From positions 1-44,802 of the forward strand of contig JACMQU010000108.1 in NCBI GenBank assembly GCA_014376805.1: a stretch of 44,802 bases of DNA, given 5' to 3'. Below are positions 8,627-16,970 of this stretch, one piece after another. Numbering within the stretch: position 1 is the stretch's first letter; each line of letters opens with the position of its first letter. The notes beneath the pieces are model-generated. The model made no database searches and had not been told where the DNA came from. It saw nothing but the letters and a program-made list of their open reading frames with translations. The DNA is from Bacteroidia bacterium. GTDB lineage: Bacteria > Bacteroidota > Bacteroidia > UKL13-3. The translations under genes were made by a program, and so were the position numbers.

Positions 8627-9457
8627 ATGAAAGCAGTTAAAACAGCGTTGATTATGTTAATATTCAATGTACATTGCATAAATGCGCAGGTGAGTTTAAA
8701 CCCCATTGGTGCCGATGCCTGGGGCTCCGGCGGGCAGTCTGTAGCGCAGGTATCGGTGTTTGGCGTTCAAAACAACCCGGCAGCGATGGTTTACCTGAAG
8801 AAAATAATTGCCGGACTGTACCAGGAAATTAAATATAAACAAGTTCCTCTATCGGTATCTGCCATAGCATTAGTATTGCCCGGTAAATATGCGCATTTTG
8901 GTTTGGGGCTGGTTCAACAGGGAACAGCAACATTTAACCAGCAAAAAGTTAGTGCAGGAATAGCAAAAGGCTTGAACGAGCAACTTGCCATGGGTATTAA
9001 TTTTGTTTTTTTAGGAACTCATATGGAAGAGCAAACATATAAATCCAATTTTATAGCAGAATTTGGCTTATTTATTAAGACAACCTCAAAACTTCAGCTG
9101 GCCTGTTTTATATCTAATCCAACACAGGTAAAATACAGGTTTGTTTTGGTTGAACCTATCCCATCGTTTGTGCGGGCAGGTTTTGTTTACCGGTTTTCTT
9201 CACAGTTTAAACTTTCAGGCGAAATTGAACACCGTACCGGCTTTAAGAATGCTCCTAAACTGGGTATAGAATATGCGCCAGTACCAATATTTACGCTTTA
9301 TGCCGGTTGGAGTAATAATCCGGTACACATCACTTTTGGAATGGCCTTACAATATAAAAATGCCAGGATTAGTCTTGCTGCTAGCAGGCACGAGATTTTG
9401 GGTATTACGCCCCATTTTTCAGTAGTATTTGAACCCGGTAAAAGTGTTAAAAAATGA
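8627..9457 (+). CDS. Outer-membrane beta-barrel protein, PorV/UPF0164-like
   Basis: A 276-residue protein with a signal peptide (cleavage expected after CINAQ) and alternating hydrophobic strands that end in aromatic residues, as in outer-membrane barrels. The early GVQNNPAAM segment resembles the 'NPA' motif of PorV/FadL-like barrels. Its stop codon overlaps the ATG of the next gene (ATGA), so the two are made together. No catalytic motif is visible. Its job is most likely to support the downstream HhH-barrel protein in the outer membrane. A PorV-like role in type IX secretion is possible but not shown. Confidence 0.65.
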   Translation: MKAVKTALIMLIFNVHCINAQVSLNPIGADAWGSGGQSVAQVSVFGVQNNPAAMVYLKKIIAGLYQEIKYKQVPLSVSAIALVLPGKYAHFGLGLVQQGTATFNQQKVSAGIAKGLNEQLAMGINFVFLGTHMEEQTYKSNFIAEFGLFIKTTSKLQLACFISNPTQVKYRFVLVEPIPSFVRAGFVYRFSSQFKLSGEIEHRTGFKNAPKLGIEYAPVPIFTLYAGWSNNPVHITFGMALQYKNARISLAASRHEILGITPHFSVVFEPGKSVKK

Positions 9458-11508
9458 AGTGGTTTATGCTTTTATCCGTATGCTGTATGCTGAGTTCAGC
9501 CAAGGCTCAGTTGGTGTTAAACCCGCAACAAAAATTAATGATAACGAATATTATGGAAAGCTTTACAGAGAATAGTGAAGGGGGAATTGATTACAGTGAT
9601 TTGCAAACCCAACTTGAATATATGATGATTCATAAACTGAACCTGAATAAGGCCACCTACATGGATTTAACACAACTTGTTTTCCTGGGTTCAACAAAAA
9701 TAAATGCAATTATTAGGCATAGGATAAAATACGGACCTTTATTAAACATTTATGAATTGCAGGCGGTAGAAGATTTAGATGAACAAAGTATTGCGTTGCT
9801 TGTAAATTTTGTAACTGTTACTGAAACAGAAATGAGTGATCATGAAAAGCTTTTTGACATGATTAAAAAAGGCAAACATGAATTGATCCTTTTGCAGGAG
9901 CAGGAATTGCAGCAACGCAAAGGTTACCGCGTAACGGATGAAACTGCGAATCGTTACCTGGGCAATGCGTACCGGCAGGTTGCCAGGTATAGGTTTGCGT
10001 ACAATAAACGCTTGGTATTTGGCTATTCGGCAGAGAAAGACATGGGTGAGCTTTATGGGAAAACGCCGCTAAATTTTTTTGATTTTAATAGCTTTCACCT
10101 TTTATACCGCGGCAAGGGCGTGATTAAAAATATTGCCATTGGCGATTTTCAAGCCAATATGGGTAAAGGGCTAACGTTTGGCAGCGGCATGGCTACCAGA
10201 AAATCGGCAATGGTTTTAAATGGCGGGAGTTTTTATGAAACCTTCAGACCCTACCGCTCGGTTAATGAGAGCGGGTTTTTGAGAGGTGCGGCAGTAGTAT
10301 TAGAACATAAGCATGCTCAGTTAAGCATGTTTGCATCGGTCACAAAAATTAGTGCCACCCTAAATTATGATTCTTTGCTTGATGCCGGTACAATTTCTGC
10401 GATATCCCTAACAGGCCTGCACCGCACCCCCACTGAAATTGCCAAACGAAACAATAGCAGGCAATATATTGCCGGGTTAAATTTGGCTTATATACAAAAC
10501 AGTTACAAAGCGGGGCTTATTTATGTGGTTTCCAAGTTTGACGCTGATAAAGGAGCGAACACAAAGCCTTATGCGTTATTTGAAAAGCCCGAAAAGCTTT
10601 TACAAAACACTGGCGTTTACGGGCAGGCACTCATAAAAAATGTGATGGTTTACGGAGAGTTATCAGCCAGTTCAAATAAAGCACTGGCGGGTTTTGTAGA
10701 AGCCTTGATTCCCTTGCACACTACTGCAGATTTTTTAATTTTGTACCGAAACTATTCTCCTTCATACCTAACCGTTTTTGCCAATGCCTTTAGCGAATAC
10801 GGCAATTGCCGGAATGAACAAGGAATTTATATGGCGCTGGCTCTAAAGCCTCTAAACTTTTTGCAGATAAATATGTATGCCGATATTTTTAATTCGCCCT
10901 GGTTGAGATACCTTGTAAACGCGCCATCGGCAGGGCAGGAGTATCTCGTAAATATTCAATATAATCTTTCTAAAACACTGCAATTTGAAGGCAGGTATAA
11001 GTATGAACAAAAGCCTCGAAATGTAACTGAGGGTAACAGCAAAACCGATTACCCTTTAAACAGGCAAAGGCAATTAATACGATTGCAGTTGCTTTACCAG
11101 ATTAATAAAAACCTTACTTTTAAAACGCGCTTTGAACAGGTTTTTTTTGATAAACCTTTTGCAGCAACACAAAGTGGAACGCTGTTTTTTGAGGATGTGC
11201 ATGTTAAAACTTTGCGTTCAAAATTAAGCATTACAATGCGCATGGCTTGGTTTGACATTTACAGTTTTGATGCCCGGGTTTATGCAACCGAAAATGATGT
11301 GCTTTATAACTATGCAATACCCCAATACCAAAACCAGGGATGGAGAATGTACATTTTATTGAATTATAAACTTACTAAAAAACTTGATGTTTACTTTAAA
11401 TATGCCCAAACAACCTATTCCAATACAAATACCATCGGTTCAAGTTTAGAAACCATAAACGGCAATACTTTGCAGGAGGTTAAGGTACAGTTAAGGGTGT
11501 TGTTGTAA
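9454..11508 (+). CDS. Outer-membrane protein with periplasmic helix-hairpin-helix domain
   Basis: A 684-residue protein. Signal peptide at residues 1-19 (SSAKAQ). Residues ~61-122 form a ComEA-like helix-hairpin-helix unit (KLNLNKATYMDLTQL, then INAIIRHRIKYGPLLNIYEL). The remaining ~550 residues are alternating amphipathic strands rich in Tyr/Phe, typical of a large outer-membrane barrel, ending in a strand with LRVLL. HhH units of this type bind double-stranded DNA without sequence specificity. The ATG overlaps the previous stop codon (ATGA), so the gene is coupled to the smaller barrel protein. A DNA-binding or DNA-uptake function is inference; the HhH could also act as a protein contact. 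Similar HhH-barrel proteins occur widely in Bacteroidota without assigned function. Confidence 0.75.
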   Translation: MKWFMLLSVCCMLSSAKAQLVLNPQQKLMITNIMESFTENSEGGIDYSDLQTQLEYMMIHKLNLNKATYMDLTQLVFLGSTKINAIIRHRIKYGPLLNIYELQAVEDLDEQSIALLVNFVTVTETEMSDHEKLFDMIKKGKHELILLQEQELQQRKGYRVTDETANRYLGNAYRQVARYRFAYNKRLVFGYSAEKDMGELYGKTPLNFFDFNSFHLLYRGKGVIKNIAIGDFQANMGKGLTFGSGMATRKSAMVLNGGSFYETFRPYRSVNESGFLRGAAVVLEHKHAQLSMFASVTKISATLNYDSLLDAGTISAISLTGLHRTPTEIAKRNNSRQYIAGLNLAYIQNSYKAGLIYVVSKFDADKGANTKPYALFEKPEKLLQNTGVYGQALIKNVMVYGELSASSNKALAGFVEALIPLHTTADFLILYRNYSPSYLTVFANAFSEYGNCRNEQGIYMALALKPLNFLQINMYADIFNSPWLRYLVNAPSAGQEYLVNIQYNLSKTLQFEGRYKYEQKPRNVTEGNSKTDYPLNRQRQLIRLQLLYQINKNLTFKTRFEQVFFDKPFAATQSGTLFFEDVHVKTLRSKLSITMRMAWFDIYSFDARVYATENDVLYNYAIPQYQNQGWRMYILLNYKLTKKLDVYFKYAQTTYSNTNTIGSSLETINGNTLQEVKVQLRVLL

Positions 11509-11894
11509 TGATAATGTTAATTAAAAACTATTACCTTACATTAATTTTGTTAGCTTAATTAAAGGCAATGTTTTAAAAACAGGCTTTCTATCATTTATAG
11601 TTTGATAAAGCTTCTCAATAAATTGATTTTTTCATATTTATGCAATGGTAACCCTTAAGGTTTTTTTTTAATCGCTGTCACTAAGGTTTATTGATTTTAA
11701 AATATGATTTTTCATAAAAGGTGTATGAATTATTAAATATTCTTTTGACTGAAGATTCAGGGTTAATTTAAGCTATAAATTGAAATCATACTAAAAACGC
11801 ACTTGTAAGTCTCATTTCCTCATCGTATTAAAATTACTATTTGCCATTAACTTGTAGATATCATATTTTTGCTATTATCAGAATTAAGTAAAAA
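11509..11894. other. Intergenic region with one promoter
   Basis: 386 bases of AT-rich DNA with no credible coding frame. A weak 4-bp AACC/GGTT stem followed by nine T (about 11650-11669) might end the upstream unit. The only clear signal is the promoter at 11841-11871 for the next gene. Confidence 0.5.
11841..11871 (+). promoter_or_regulatory. Promoter of the alpha-oxoamine synthase gene
   Basis: A TTG -33 element (11841-11843) and a TATTTTTG -7 element (11864-11871) are separated by 20 bases, matching the Bacteroidota consensus. The ATG follows 23 bases after the -7 element. Confidence 0.65.
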
Positions 11895-13142
11895 ATGGAT
11901 TTATTTGAAAAATTGCAGAAAAGAGTCGGTCCATTAGCACAATATGCGGATGAATCATATGGTTATTATATGTTTCCTAAACTTGAAGGAGAAATTGGCC
12001 CGTATATGACTTTTAGAGGTAAGGAAATGTTAAACTGGAGTTTAAATAATTACCTGGGCCTTGCCAATCACCCTGAAGTTCGTAAGGCAGATACAGAAGC
12101 CACTGCCAAATTTGGTTTGGCATATCCTATGGGTGCTCGTATGATGAGTGGAAACACCGTTATGCATGAACAGTTAGATAGAGAATTAGCGGCTTTTGAA
12201 AGTAAAGAAGATGCAGTTTTATTGAACTATGGCTACCAGGGTATGGTAAGTGCAATAGATGCATTAGTTGACAGACATGATGTAATTATTTATGATGGCG
12301 AAAGCCATGCCTGCATAGTTGATGGAGTGAGGTTACACATGGGTAAACGATTTGTTTTTGAACACAATAATATGAGTAGCCTGGAGAAACAACTGGAACG
12401 GGCAACTCGTTTAACTGATAAATCGGATGGCGCTATTCTGGTAATTACAGAAGGTGTTTTTGGAATGACAGGCGCACAAGGCCGGCTTGCAGATATAGTT
12501 GCACTAAAGGCAAAGTATAAGTTTAGATTATTTGTTGATGATGCGCATGGTTTTGGTACCTTAGGTAAAACCGGTGCAGGTACAGGCGAAGAGCAGAATT
12601 GCCAGCATGAAATTGATATATATTTTGGAACTTTTGCTAAATCAATGGCACTCATTGGAGGCTTTATAGCAGGAAATAAAGATTTAATTAAATTCTTACG
12701 GTATAATTTAAGGTCGCAGATTTATGCCAAATCAGTTCCTATGCCAATTGTAGCAGGGGCACTAAAACGCCTTGACCTGATTCGTAAAAATCCACAGTTT
12801 AAAGCTAATTTGTGGACTATTGTAACGGCCTTGCAAAAAGGGTTACGAGAACATGGATTTGATTTGGGTCGCACCAACAGTTGCGTTACGCCGGTTATCA
12901 TGCATGGAAGTATTCCTGAATCAACTGCTGTAGTAAATGATCTGAGAGAAAATTACAATATTTTTTGTTCGGTTGTTGTTTATCCGGTAATCCCTAAAGG
13001 AATGATCCTGTTGCGTTTAATTCCTACCGCGGTGCATACGTTAGAGCAGGTAAGTCAAACAATTTCAGCATTTAAGGAGATCAGAGAAAAATTAAATAAA
13101 GGTTTATATACAGCAATAAAAGTAGTATCAATGGCAGAATAA
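11895..13142 (+). CDS. PLP-dependent alpha-oxoamine synthase (AONS/KBL/SPT family)
   Basis: A 415-residue fold-type I PLP enzyme that condenses an amino acid with an acyl-CoA or acyl-ACP, with loss of CO2. Visible active-site residues: His138 in DGESHAC (ring-stacking), Asp215/Asp216-Ala-His218 in VDDAHGFG, and the Schiff-base Lys249 in GTFAKSM. The ~45-residue N-terminal leader (FEKLQKRVGPLAQYADES) is longer than in biotin-pathway BioF, and no other biotin gene is nearby. Candidates are serine palmitoyltransferase (sphingolipids), cysteate acyltransferase (sulfonolipids) or 2-amino-3-ketobutyrate CoA ligase; the sequence alone does not decide. It has its own promoter. Confidence 0.85.
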   Translation: MDLFEKLQKRVGPLAQYADESYGYYMFPKLEGEIGPYMTFRGKEMLNWSLNNYLGLANHPEVRKADTEATAKFGLAYPMGARMMSGNTVMHEQLDRELAAFESKEDAVLLNYGYQGMVSAIDALVDRHDVIIYDGESHACIVDGVRLHMGKRFVFEHNNMSSLEKQLERATRLTDKSDGAILVITEGVFGMTGAQGRLADIVALKAKYKFRLFVDDAHGFGTLGKTGAGTGEEQNCQHEIDIYFGTFAKSMALIGGFIAGNKDLIKFLRYNLRSQIYAKSVPMPIVAGALKRLDLIRKNPQFKANLWTIVTALQKGLREHGFDLGRTNSCVTPVIMHGSIPESTAVVNDLRENYNIFCSVVVYPVIPKGMILLRLIPTAVHTLEQVSQTISAFKEIREKLNKGLYTAIKVVSMAE

Positions 13143-13219
13143 AAACCTTTAAGAAAATTATAGCAATCCGGAATTGTTATTTAATCGTATATTCTGGCAT
13201 AGTATTAGTCTTCTTTACC

Positions 13220-13227
13220 TATGTTTG
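13220..13227 (+). promoter_or_regulatory. -7 element deciding the start of the thioredoxin gene
   Basis: TATGTTTG matches TAnnTTTG and contains the ATG of the longest possible reading frame (13221). Transcription should begin about 7 bases downstream, so translation must start later, at ATG 13254. No clear -33 TTG is visible. Confidence 0.5.
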
Positions 13228-13253
13228 ATGCAATAAATTTAAAAATTAAAAAA

Positions 13254-13730
13254 ATGAATATGAACAATAACATGAAAGTACTTTTAATTGCAATGGTTGC
13301 CCTCATTGCAACTTCATTTAAAACCTCAGACGAAATTAAATGGATGGATTTTAACAAAGGGTACGAATTAGCCAAAAAGAAAAACAAAATTATGCTTGTT
13401 GATGTGTATACAGATTGGTGCGGATGGTGCAAAAGAATGGACAAAGATGCCTATGCCAAACCAAACATTGCAGATTTAACAAATAAAGATTTTGTTGCTA
13501 TTAAATTTAACCCTGAAATTAAAGGTATATCTTATTCATTTGAAGGTAAAACATATACCGGCGAACAATTGGCAGGGGTAATCAGTAATTATCAGATTTC
13601 GGGCTATCCTACCACTATCTTTATTTATCCTAAAACAAAAAAATCAGAAGTAATAGTAGGCTACAAAAATGCGGAACAAATGGCTGGTGTTTTAGAAGAT
13701 ATGAAAACTAAATTTTACGGTAAAAAGTAA
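13254..13730 (+). CDS. Secreted thioredoxin-fold protein
   Basis: From ATG 13254 the protein has 158 residues. A short N-terminal hydrophobic stretch (MKVLLIAMVALIATSF) should export it to the periplasm, possibly leaving it anchored. The redox motif WCGWC is at Cys56/Cys59, followed by the cis-proline segment SGYPTT, so the thioredoxin-7 type fold is complete. An in-frame ATG at 13221 is rejected because it lies within the -7 promoter element, and A-rich sequence precedes 13254 as usual for Bacteroidota starts. It stands alone and is closed by a strong terminator. A role in periplasmic disulfide reduction or cytochrome maturation is likely but the partner is not known. Confidence 0.85.
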   Translation: MNMNNNMKVLLIAMVALIATSFKTSDEIKWMDFNKGYELAKKKNKIMLVDVYTDWCGWCKRMDKDAYAKPNIADLTNKDFVAIKFNPEIKGISYSFEGKTYTGEQLAGVISNYQISGYPTTIFIYPKTKKSEVIVGYKNAEQMAGVLEDMKTKFYGKK

Positions 13731-13746
13731 TATTTTAAATACTTAT

Positions 13747-13784
13747 AAAAAAACCTTTATCGCTTTAGTGGTAAAGGTTTTTTT
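13747..13784 (+). terminator. Intrinsic terminator after the thioredoxin gene
   Basis: A perfect 13-bp stem (13747-13759 with 13772-13784), core ACCTTTA/TAAAGGT, with a 12-base loop and seven T at the 3' side. Confidence 0.88.
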
Positions 13785-14407
13785 ATGAAGTGTATTCTGC
13801 TAACAGGAATTATTTAAACCCATGTTGAGATCATTTCTTTTTATAATTCTATTAGCTGTAACAGCTGTTAAGAGGTTGCCTTAAAATAAAAGTACGTTAA
13901 ATTACAATCTCGTTTTAGGGAAGATTTCCTTCTTAATGTTAGCCTTACTTTTGGCTGAAAGCGATGTTTAAAATATGAGATTTCCTTTCTTGATTTCATT
14001 TACACACACAAGTTAATCTATATCAATTTGTGCCTAATGCAATCGTTTCTTAAAATCATATAATTTTCGCTTTTAATAAATGCGGCCAATTATAATTAAA
14101 GTTAGAATCTCAATTTTAATGTAACGTTTTTTCTTGTTGTTTTAATTATTGTTTTTCTTGTTGTTTTGAACCAAAAGCCTTTATACTTATAAATGTAAAA
14201 AGCAGTTTAATTTAACACGCTTTAAATTTCTTCCATTAGAAATTGTGTTCATTTTTATGCTATACTTGATAATGTTACCTTGTCTTATTTTTTTTTAGTA
14301 GTATTTTTTCTTATCCTGGGCACAAGTAAATTTCTACTGTAATTACAGATTTTTTGAAAATTGGGATTGTGATTGCTTTCCCAAACCCGGGATGTATTTT
14401 AATAGCA
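13785..14407. other. Long non-coding gap between convergent genes
   Basis: About 620 AT-rich bases between a terminated plus-strand gene and the end of the minus-strand miaB operon. I see no coding frame of gene size, no RNA gene and no clear terminator for the operon. It holds a 20-codon frame (13822-13884) whose product looks like an isolated signal peptide (MLRSFLFIILLAVTAVKRLP), a perfect 12-bp palindrome TAACAGCTGTTA at 13859-13870, and a T-rich direct repeat near 14128-14167. It could be the residue of a lost gene or a long 3' region. Confidence 0.5.
14128..14167. repeat. Short direct repeat, two copies
   Basis: The 16-mer TTTTTCTTGTTGTTTT occurs at 14128-14143 and 14152-14167, offset by 24 bases, in non-coding DNA. 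Only two copies are present, so it is not a CRISPR or satellite array. Confidence 0.75.
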
Positions 14408-15649
14408 TCATTCCAAATCATATTGTTTAATTTTACGATACAAAGTTCTTTCAGATATACCCAACTCTTGAGCGGCCTTTTTGCGTTTGCCATGATGTCT
14501 TTTTAGAGACTTCGTGATCAGTTCAATTTCTTTGTGTTCAAGACTTAACGACTCTGGTTCGCTTTGTGCTTCTGTAATGTCTATAATCTGGTTATTACCC
14601 GGCATAGGTGCATTATTATTAAGGGGTACAATGTTTGGTTGCACCATATTATTCTGATCCCTGTCATGTGTAGTAAAATGATGTGAAAACTGATTATCAG
14701 ATTTAGGATTAGCTACCTGTTTATTGCCTTGCATCATATCAAAAACAATCGACTTAAGGTCACTCAGATCTTTACGCAGGTCATAAAGTACCTTATAAAA
14801 AATATCACGTTCGCTAAATTGCTGTTCAGGTGGATTATTACCCATCAGCATAGGTAATGCAGATCGCTCTGGTGGAAGTACCCTCGAAAGCTCTACTGCA
14901 TTAACTATTTTGTCTTCATCCAGAACCGATAACTGTTCTGCAATATTTTTTAACTGACGGATATTACCGGGCCATCTGTAATTCTGCAAAAGATTTAAAG
15001 CATCAGGCTCCAGTACTACCGGTTTAGAATGGTATTTCTCGGCAAAATCTGCACTAAATTTTCTGAATAATAGATTAATATCTTCCTTACGTTCGCGTAA
15101 GGGTGGAACCTTAATTGGAACTGTAGATAAGCGGTAATAAAGATCTTCTCTGAACCTTCCATTGGCAGCAAGTTCCAACAGGTCTTTGTTGGAGGCAGCA
15201 ATAACTCTTACATCAGTTTTCTGTACTTTACTGGAGCCTACTTTAATAAATTCACCACTCTCTAAAATTCTTAATAACCTTGCTTGGGTTTCAAGTGGCA
15301 GTTCTCCTATTTCATCTAAAAAAATAGTACCACCACTAACAGTCTCAAAATAGCCTTTACGTAAATCATGTGCACCGGTAAATGATCCTTTTTCATGTCC
15401 GAATAATTCACTGTCTATGGTGCCTTCCGGTATGGCGCCGCAGTTAACGGCTATAAATGGTCCATGTTTTCGATTGCTTAAGGCATGTATAATTTTAGAA
15501 AAAGCTTCCTTACCCACACCGCTTTCACCATTTATTAAAACAGTAATATCTGTGGGCGAAACTTTTACTGCTGTTTCCAAAGCAATATTTAATAATTGCG
15601 AATTACCAATTATTTCAAATCGTTGTTTTATTTCCTGAATATGCATCAT
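14408..15649 (-). CDS. Sigma-54 activator (AAA+ enhancer-binding protein) without a receiver domain
   Basis: 413 residues. The AAA+ core starts almost at the N-terminus: Walker A GESGVGKE (41-48), the sigma-54 contact loop GSFTGA (88-93; the usual form is GAFTGA), Walker B GGTIFLDEIG (106-115) and the arginine-finger region FREDLYYRL. A ~90-residue polar linker follows, then a Fis-type HTH at the C-terminus (KKAAQELGISERTLYRKIK). No receiver or GAF domain is present, so activity is probably set by expression or a partner protein. Its ATG shares one base with the upstream stop (TAATG), which suggests coupling with the MtfA-like membrane protein. The miaB/sigma-54 gene pair is familiar in Bacteroidota; its targets are not evident here. 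Confidence 0.92.
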   Translation of the reverse strand: MMHIQEIKQRFEIIGNSQLLNIALETAVKVSPTDITVLINGESGVGKEAFSKIIHALSNRKHGPFIAVNCGAIPEGTIDSELFGHEKGSFTGAHDLRKGYFETVSGGTIFLDEIGELPLETQARLLRILESGEFIKVGSSKVQKTDVRVIAASNKDLLELAANGRFREDLYYRLSTVPIKVPPLRERKEDINLLFRKFSADFAEKYHSKPVVLEPDALNLLQNYRWPGNIRQLKNIAEQLSVLDEDKIVNAVELSRVLPPERSALPMLMGNNPPEQQFSERDIFYKVLYDLRKDLSDLKSIVFDMMQGNKQVANPKSDNQFSHHFTTHDRDQNNMVQPNIVPLNNNAPMPGNNQIIDITEAQSEPESLSLEHKEIELITKSLKRHHGKRKKAAQELGISERTLYRKIKQYDLE

Positions 15650-16941
15650 TAGTATAATTTTCTTTGTATTAATATAGGAAGCCCCAGCAACCCATTTCTT
15701 ATTTCGTATTCTACACCATTAAAAAGTGTGGCTACCGGCAAAAACTTTTTATCAAACTGATCAAACGTTCTTGCTTTTGGATAATCTATTAAAAACGCAT
15801 CACTATAATTAAATGTTGTTGATAAACCTCCCGTTGACCAACTGGTTTCAAATCGATAAAAACTTGCAATTTTATGCCTCGTAATTTTAGAAGTGAAGGC
15901 ATAGCCATACAAACTATTGATAAAAATATAGGCTGTAATAGTACAAGGAGCAACCCCTATCAGGCAGTTTGTCATAAATAATATGCTGTTATTAAATAGT
16001 CCTGCTTTGTGTAGGTTCGAATAAAAAATAAGTGATATAATAAGTGCTATTGCTACTATCGTAAAAATTAATTGGAAGGGAGTTACTAAAACTTTATCTA
16101 TCAGAAAATAAAGTATAACAGGGCATATAGCAAAACCAAAAAAAGGTAAATTATAACTCCAGTGCCATGTTTTATATTTGTAATTTTTTGGTATAAAAAA
16201 TGGCAGTAATTCCTTTACATTATTTTTATTAAACCGGGCTCTTTCATATTTATAATCTTCCGTTATGTTTAGTGGATCCTGATTCATTAACAGGCAAAAA
16301 TGTGCATATGATGTTGGCAAATCTTTCTTAAAAATTTCTGGTCTCTCAAAAAACATTTCAGTGCATTTTGCAAATACAATGGCTAAATCATCATTAGAAT
16401 CCATCGTCGCATCAGCTTTGTTTATATTGCTCTTAAGTGCGGTTTCTCTTTTTATAATTTCAAACCAGTTGTCCAGATAACTTCCAAATGAAAGATCAAA
16501 TTTTTTGCCATTTAATACTGTTCTTACCAAAGCCAGTGCATACTGCATAAAGCTCACATTTGTTCCGTCTTTGGCTCTTAAATGATCTAGCGCAAAATCT
16601 TTCCATGACAATGAAATGATCTTATCATTATAAGTTGAACCTTTAACTGTTTGCCCTGTTGCTTCATCAAAAAAAGAATCAGGATATAAATAAATATACT
16701 CGTAACCATATAGCCAGAATTGCTTTAGGCCAAATGTAAGTTGAACCAGGTTTGATAATATCAGTATTTTAATCTGTTCATTGATCTTAAGACCTTCTTT
16801 ACCCAATATTATTGCATTTTGATATACAGATTTAACTCTGCTGATAAAACGCAACTTACCCTCTTTACTAAGGTTTCTGTAGTATAAATGATAATCATAC
16901 AGAAATGGATCCCATGTATTAAAAAATAAATCAGGCTTCAT
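15649..16941 (-). CDS. Membrane protein with degenerate MtfA-like (M90) peptidase domain
   Basis: 430 residues. Residues ~30-225 align by eye with the MtfA zinc peptidase fold: ISLSWKDF (109-116), a DGxN turn (125-128), and the strongly matching EMFFERPEIF (195-204) followed by a LLMNQDP segment. Where active MtfA proteins have HEFAH, this one has MQYAL (132-136), so both zinc histidines and the catalytic glutamate are lost. Three membrane helices follow (about 263-283, 288-308, 319-344), then a ~85-residue soluble tail with no known motif. It lies 29 bases after miaB and overlaps the sigma-54 activator start by one base. A non-catalytic regulatory role, for example sequestering or sensing, is inference. 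Confidence 0.6.
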   Translation of the reverse strand: MKPDLFFNTWDPFLYDYHLYYRNLSKEGKLRFISRVKSVYQNAIILGKEGLKINEQIKILILSNLVQLTFGLKQFWLYGYEYIYLYPDSFFDEATGQTVKGSTYNDKIISLSWKDFALDHLRAKDGTNVSFMQYALALVRTVLNGKKFDLSFGSYLDNWFEIIKRETALKSNINKADATMDSNDDLAIVFAKCTEMFFERPEIFKKDLPTSYAHFCLLMNQDPLNITEDYKYERARFNKNNVKELLPFFIPKNYKYKTWHWSYNLPFFGFAICPVILYFLIDKVLVTPFQLIFTIVAIALIISLIFYSNLHKAGLFNNSILFMTNCLIGVAPCTITAYIFINSLYGYAFTSKITRHKIASFYRFETSWSTGGLSTTFNYSDAFLIDYPKARTFDQFDKKFLPVATLFNGVEYEIRNGLLGLPILIQRKLY

Positions 16942-16970
16942 GTTTTCACAATCAGTTTTAAATCGTTTTA

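Noticed and set aside
8627-11508. The outer-membrane HhH pair as a horizontally acquired island
   Set aside because: It looks more GC-rich to the eye, but there are no mobile genes, repeats or tRNA at the borders, and I could not compute composition.
14128-14167. Possible CRISPR-like repeat
   Set aside because: Only two imperfectly flanked copies, an 8-base gap, and no cas genes in the window.
14311-14493. 60-codon minus-strand frame overlapping the end of the sigma-54 activator gene
   Set aside because: It overlaps the conserved Fis-type HTH in another frame and has no features of its own.
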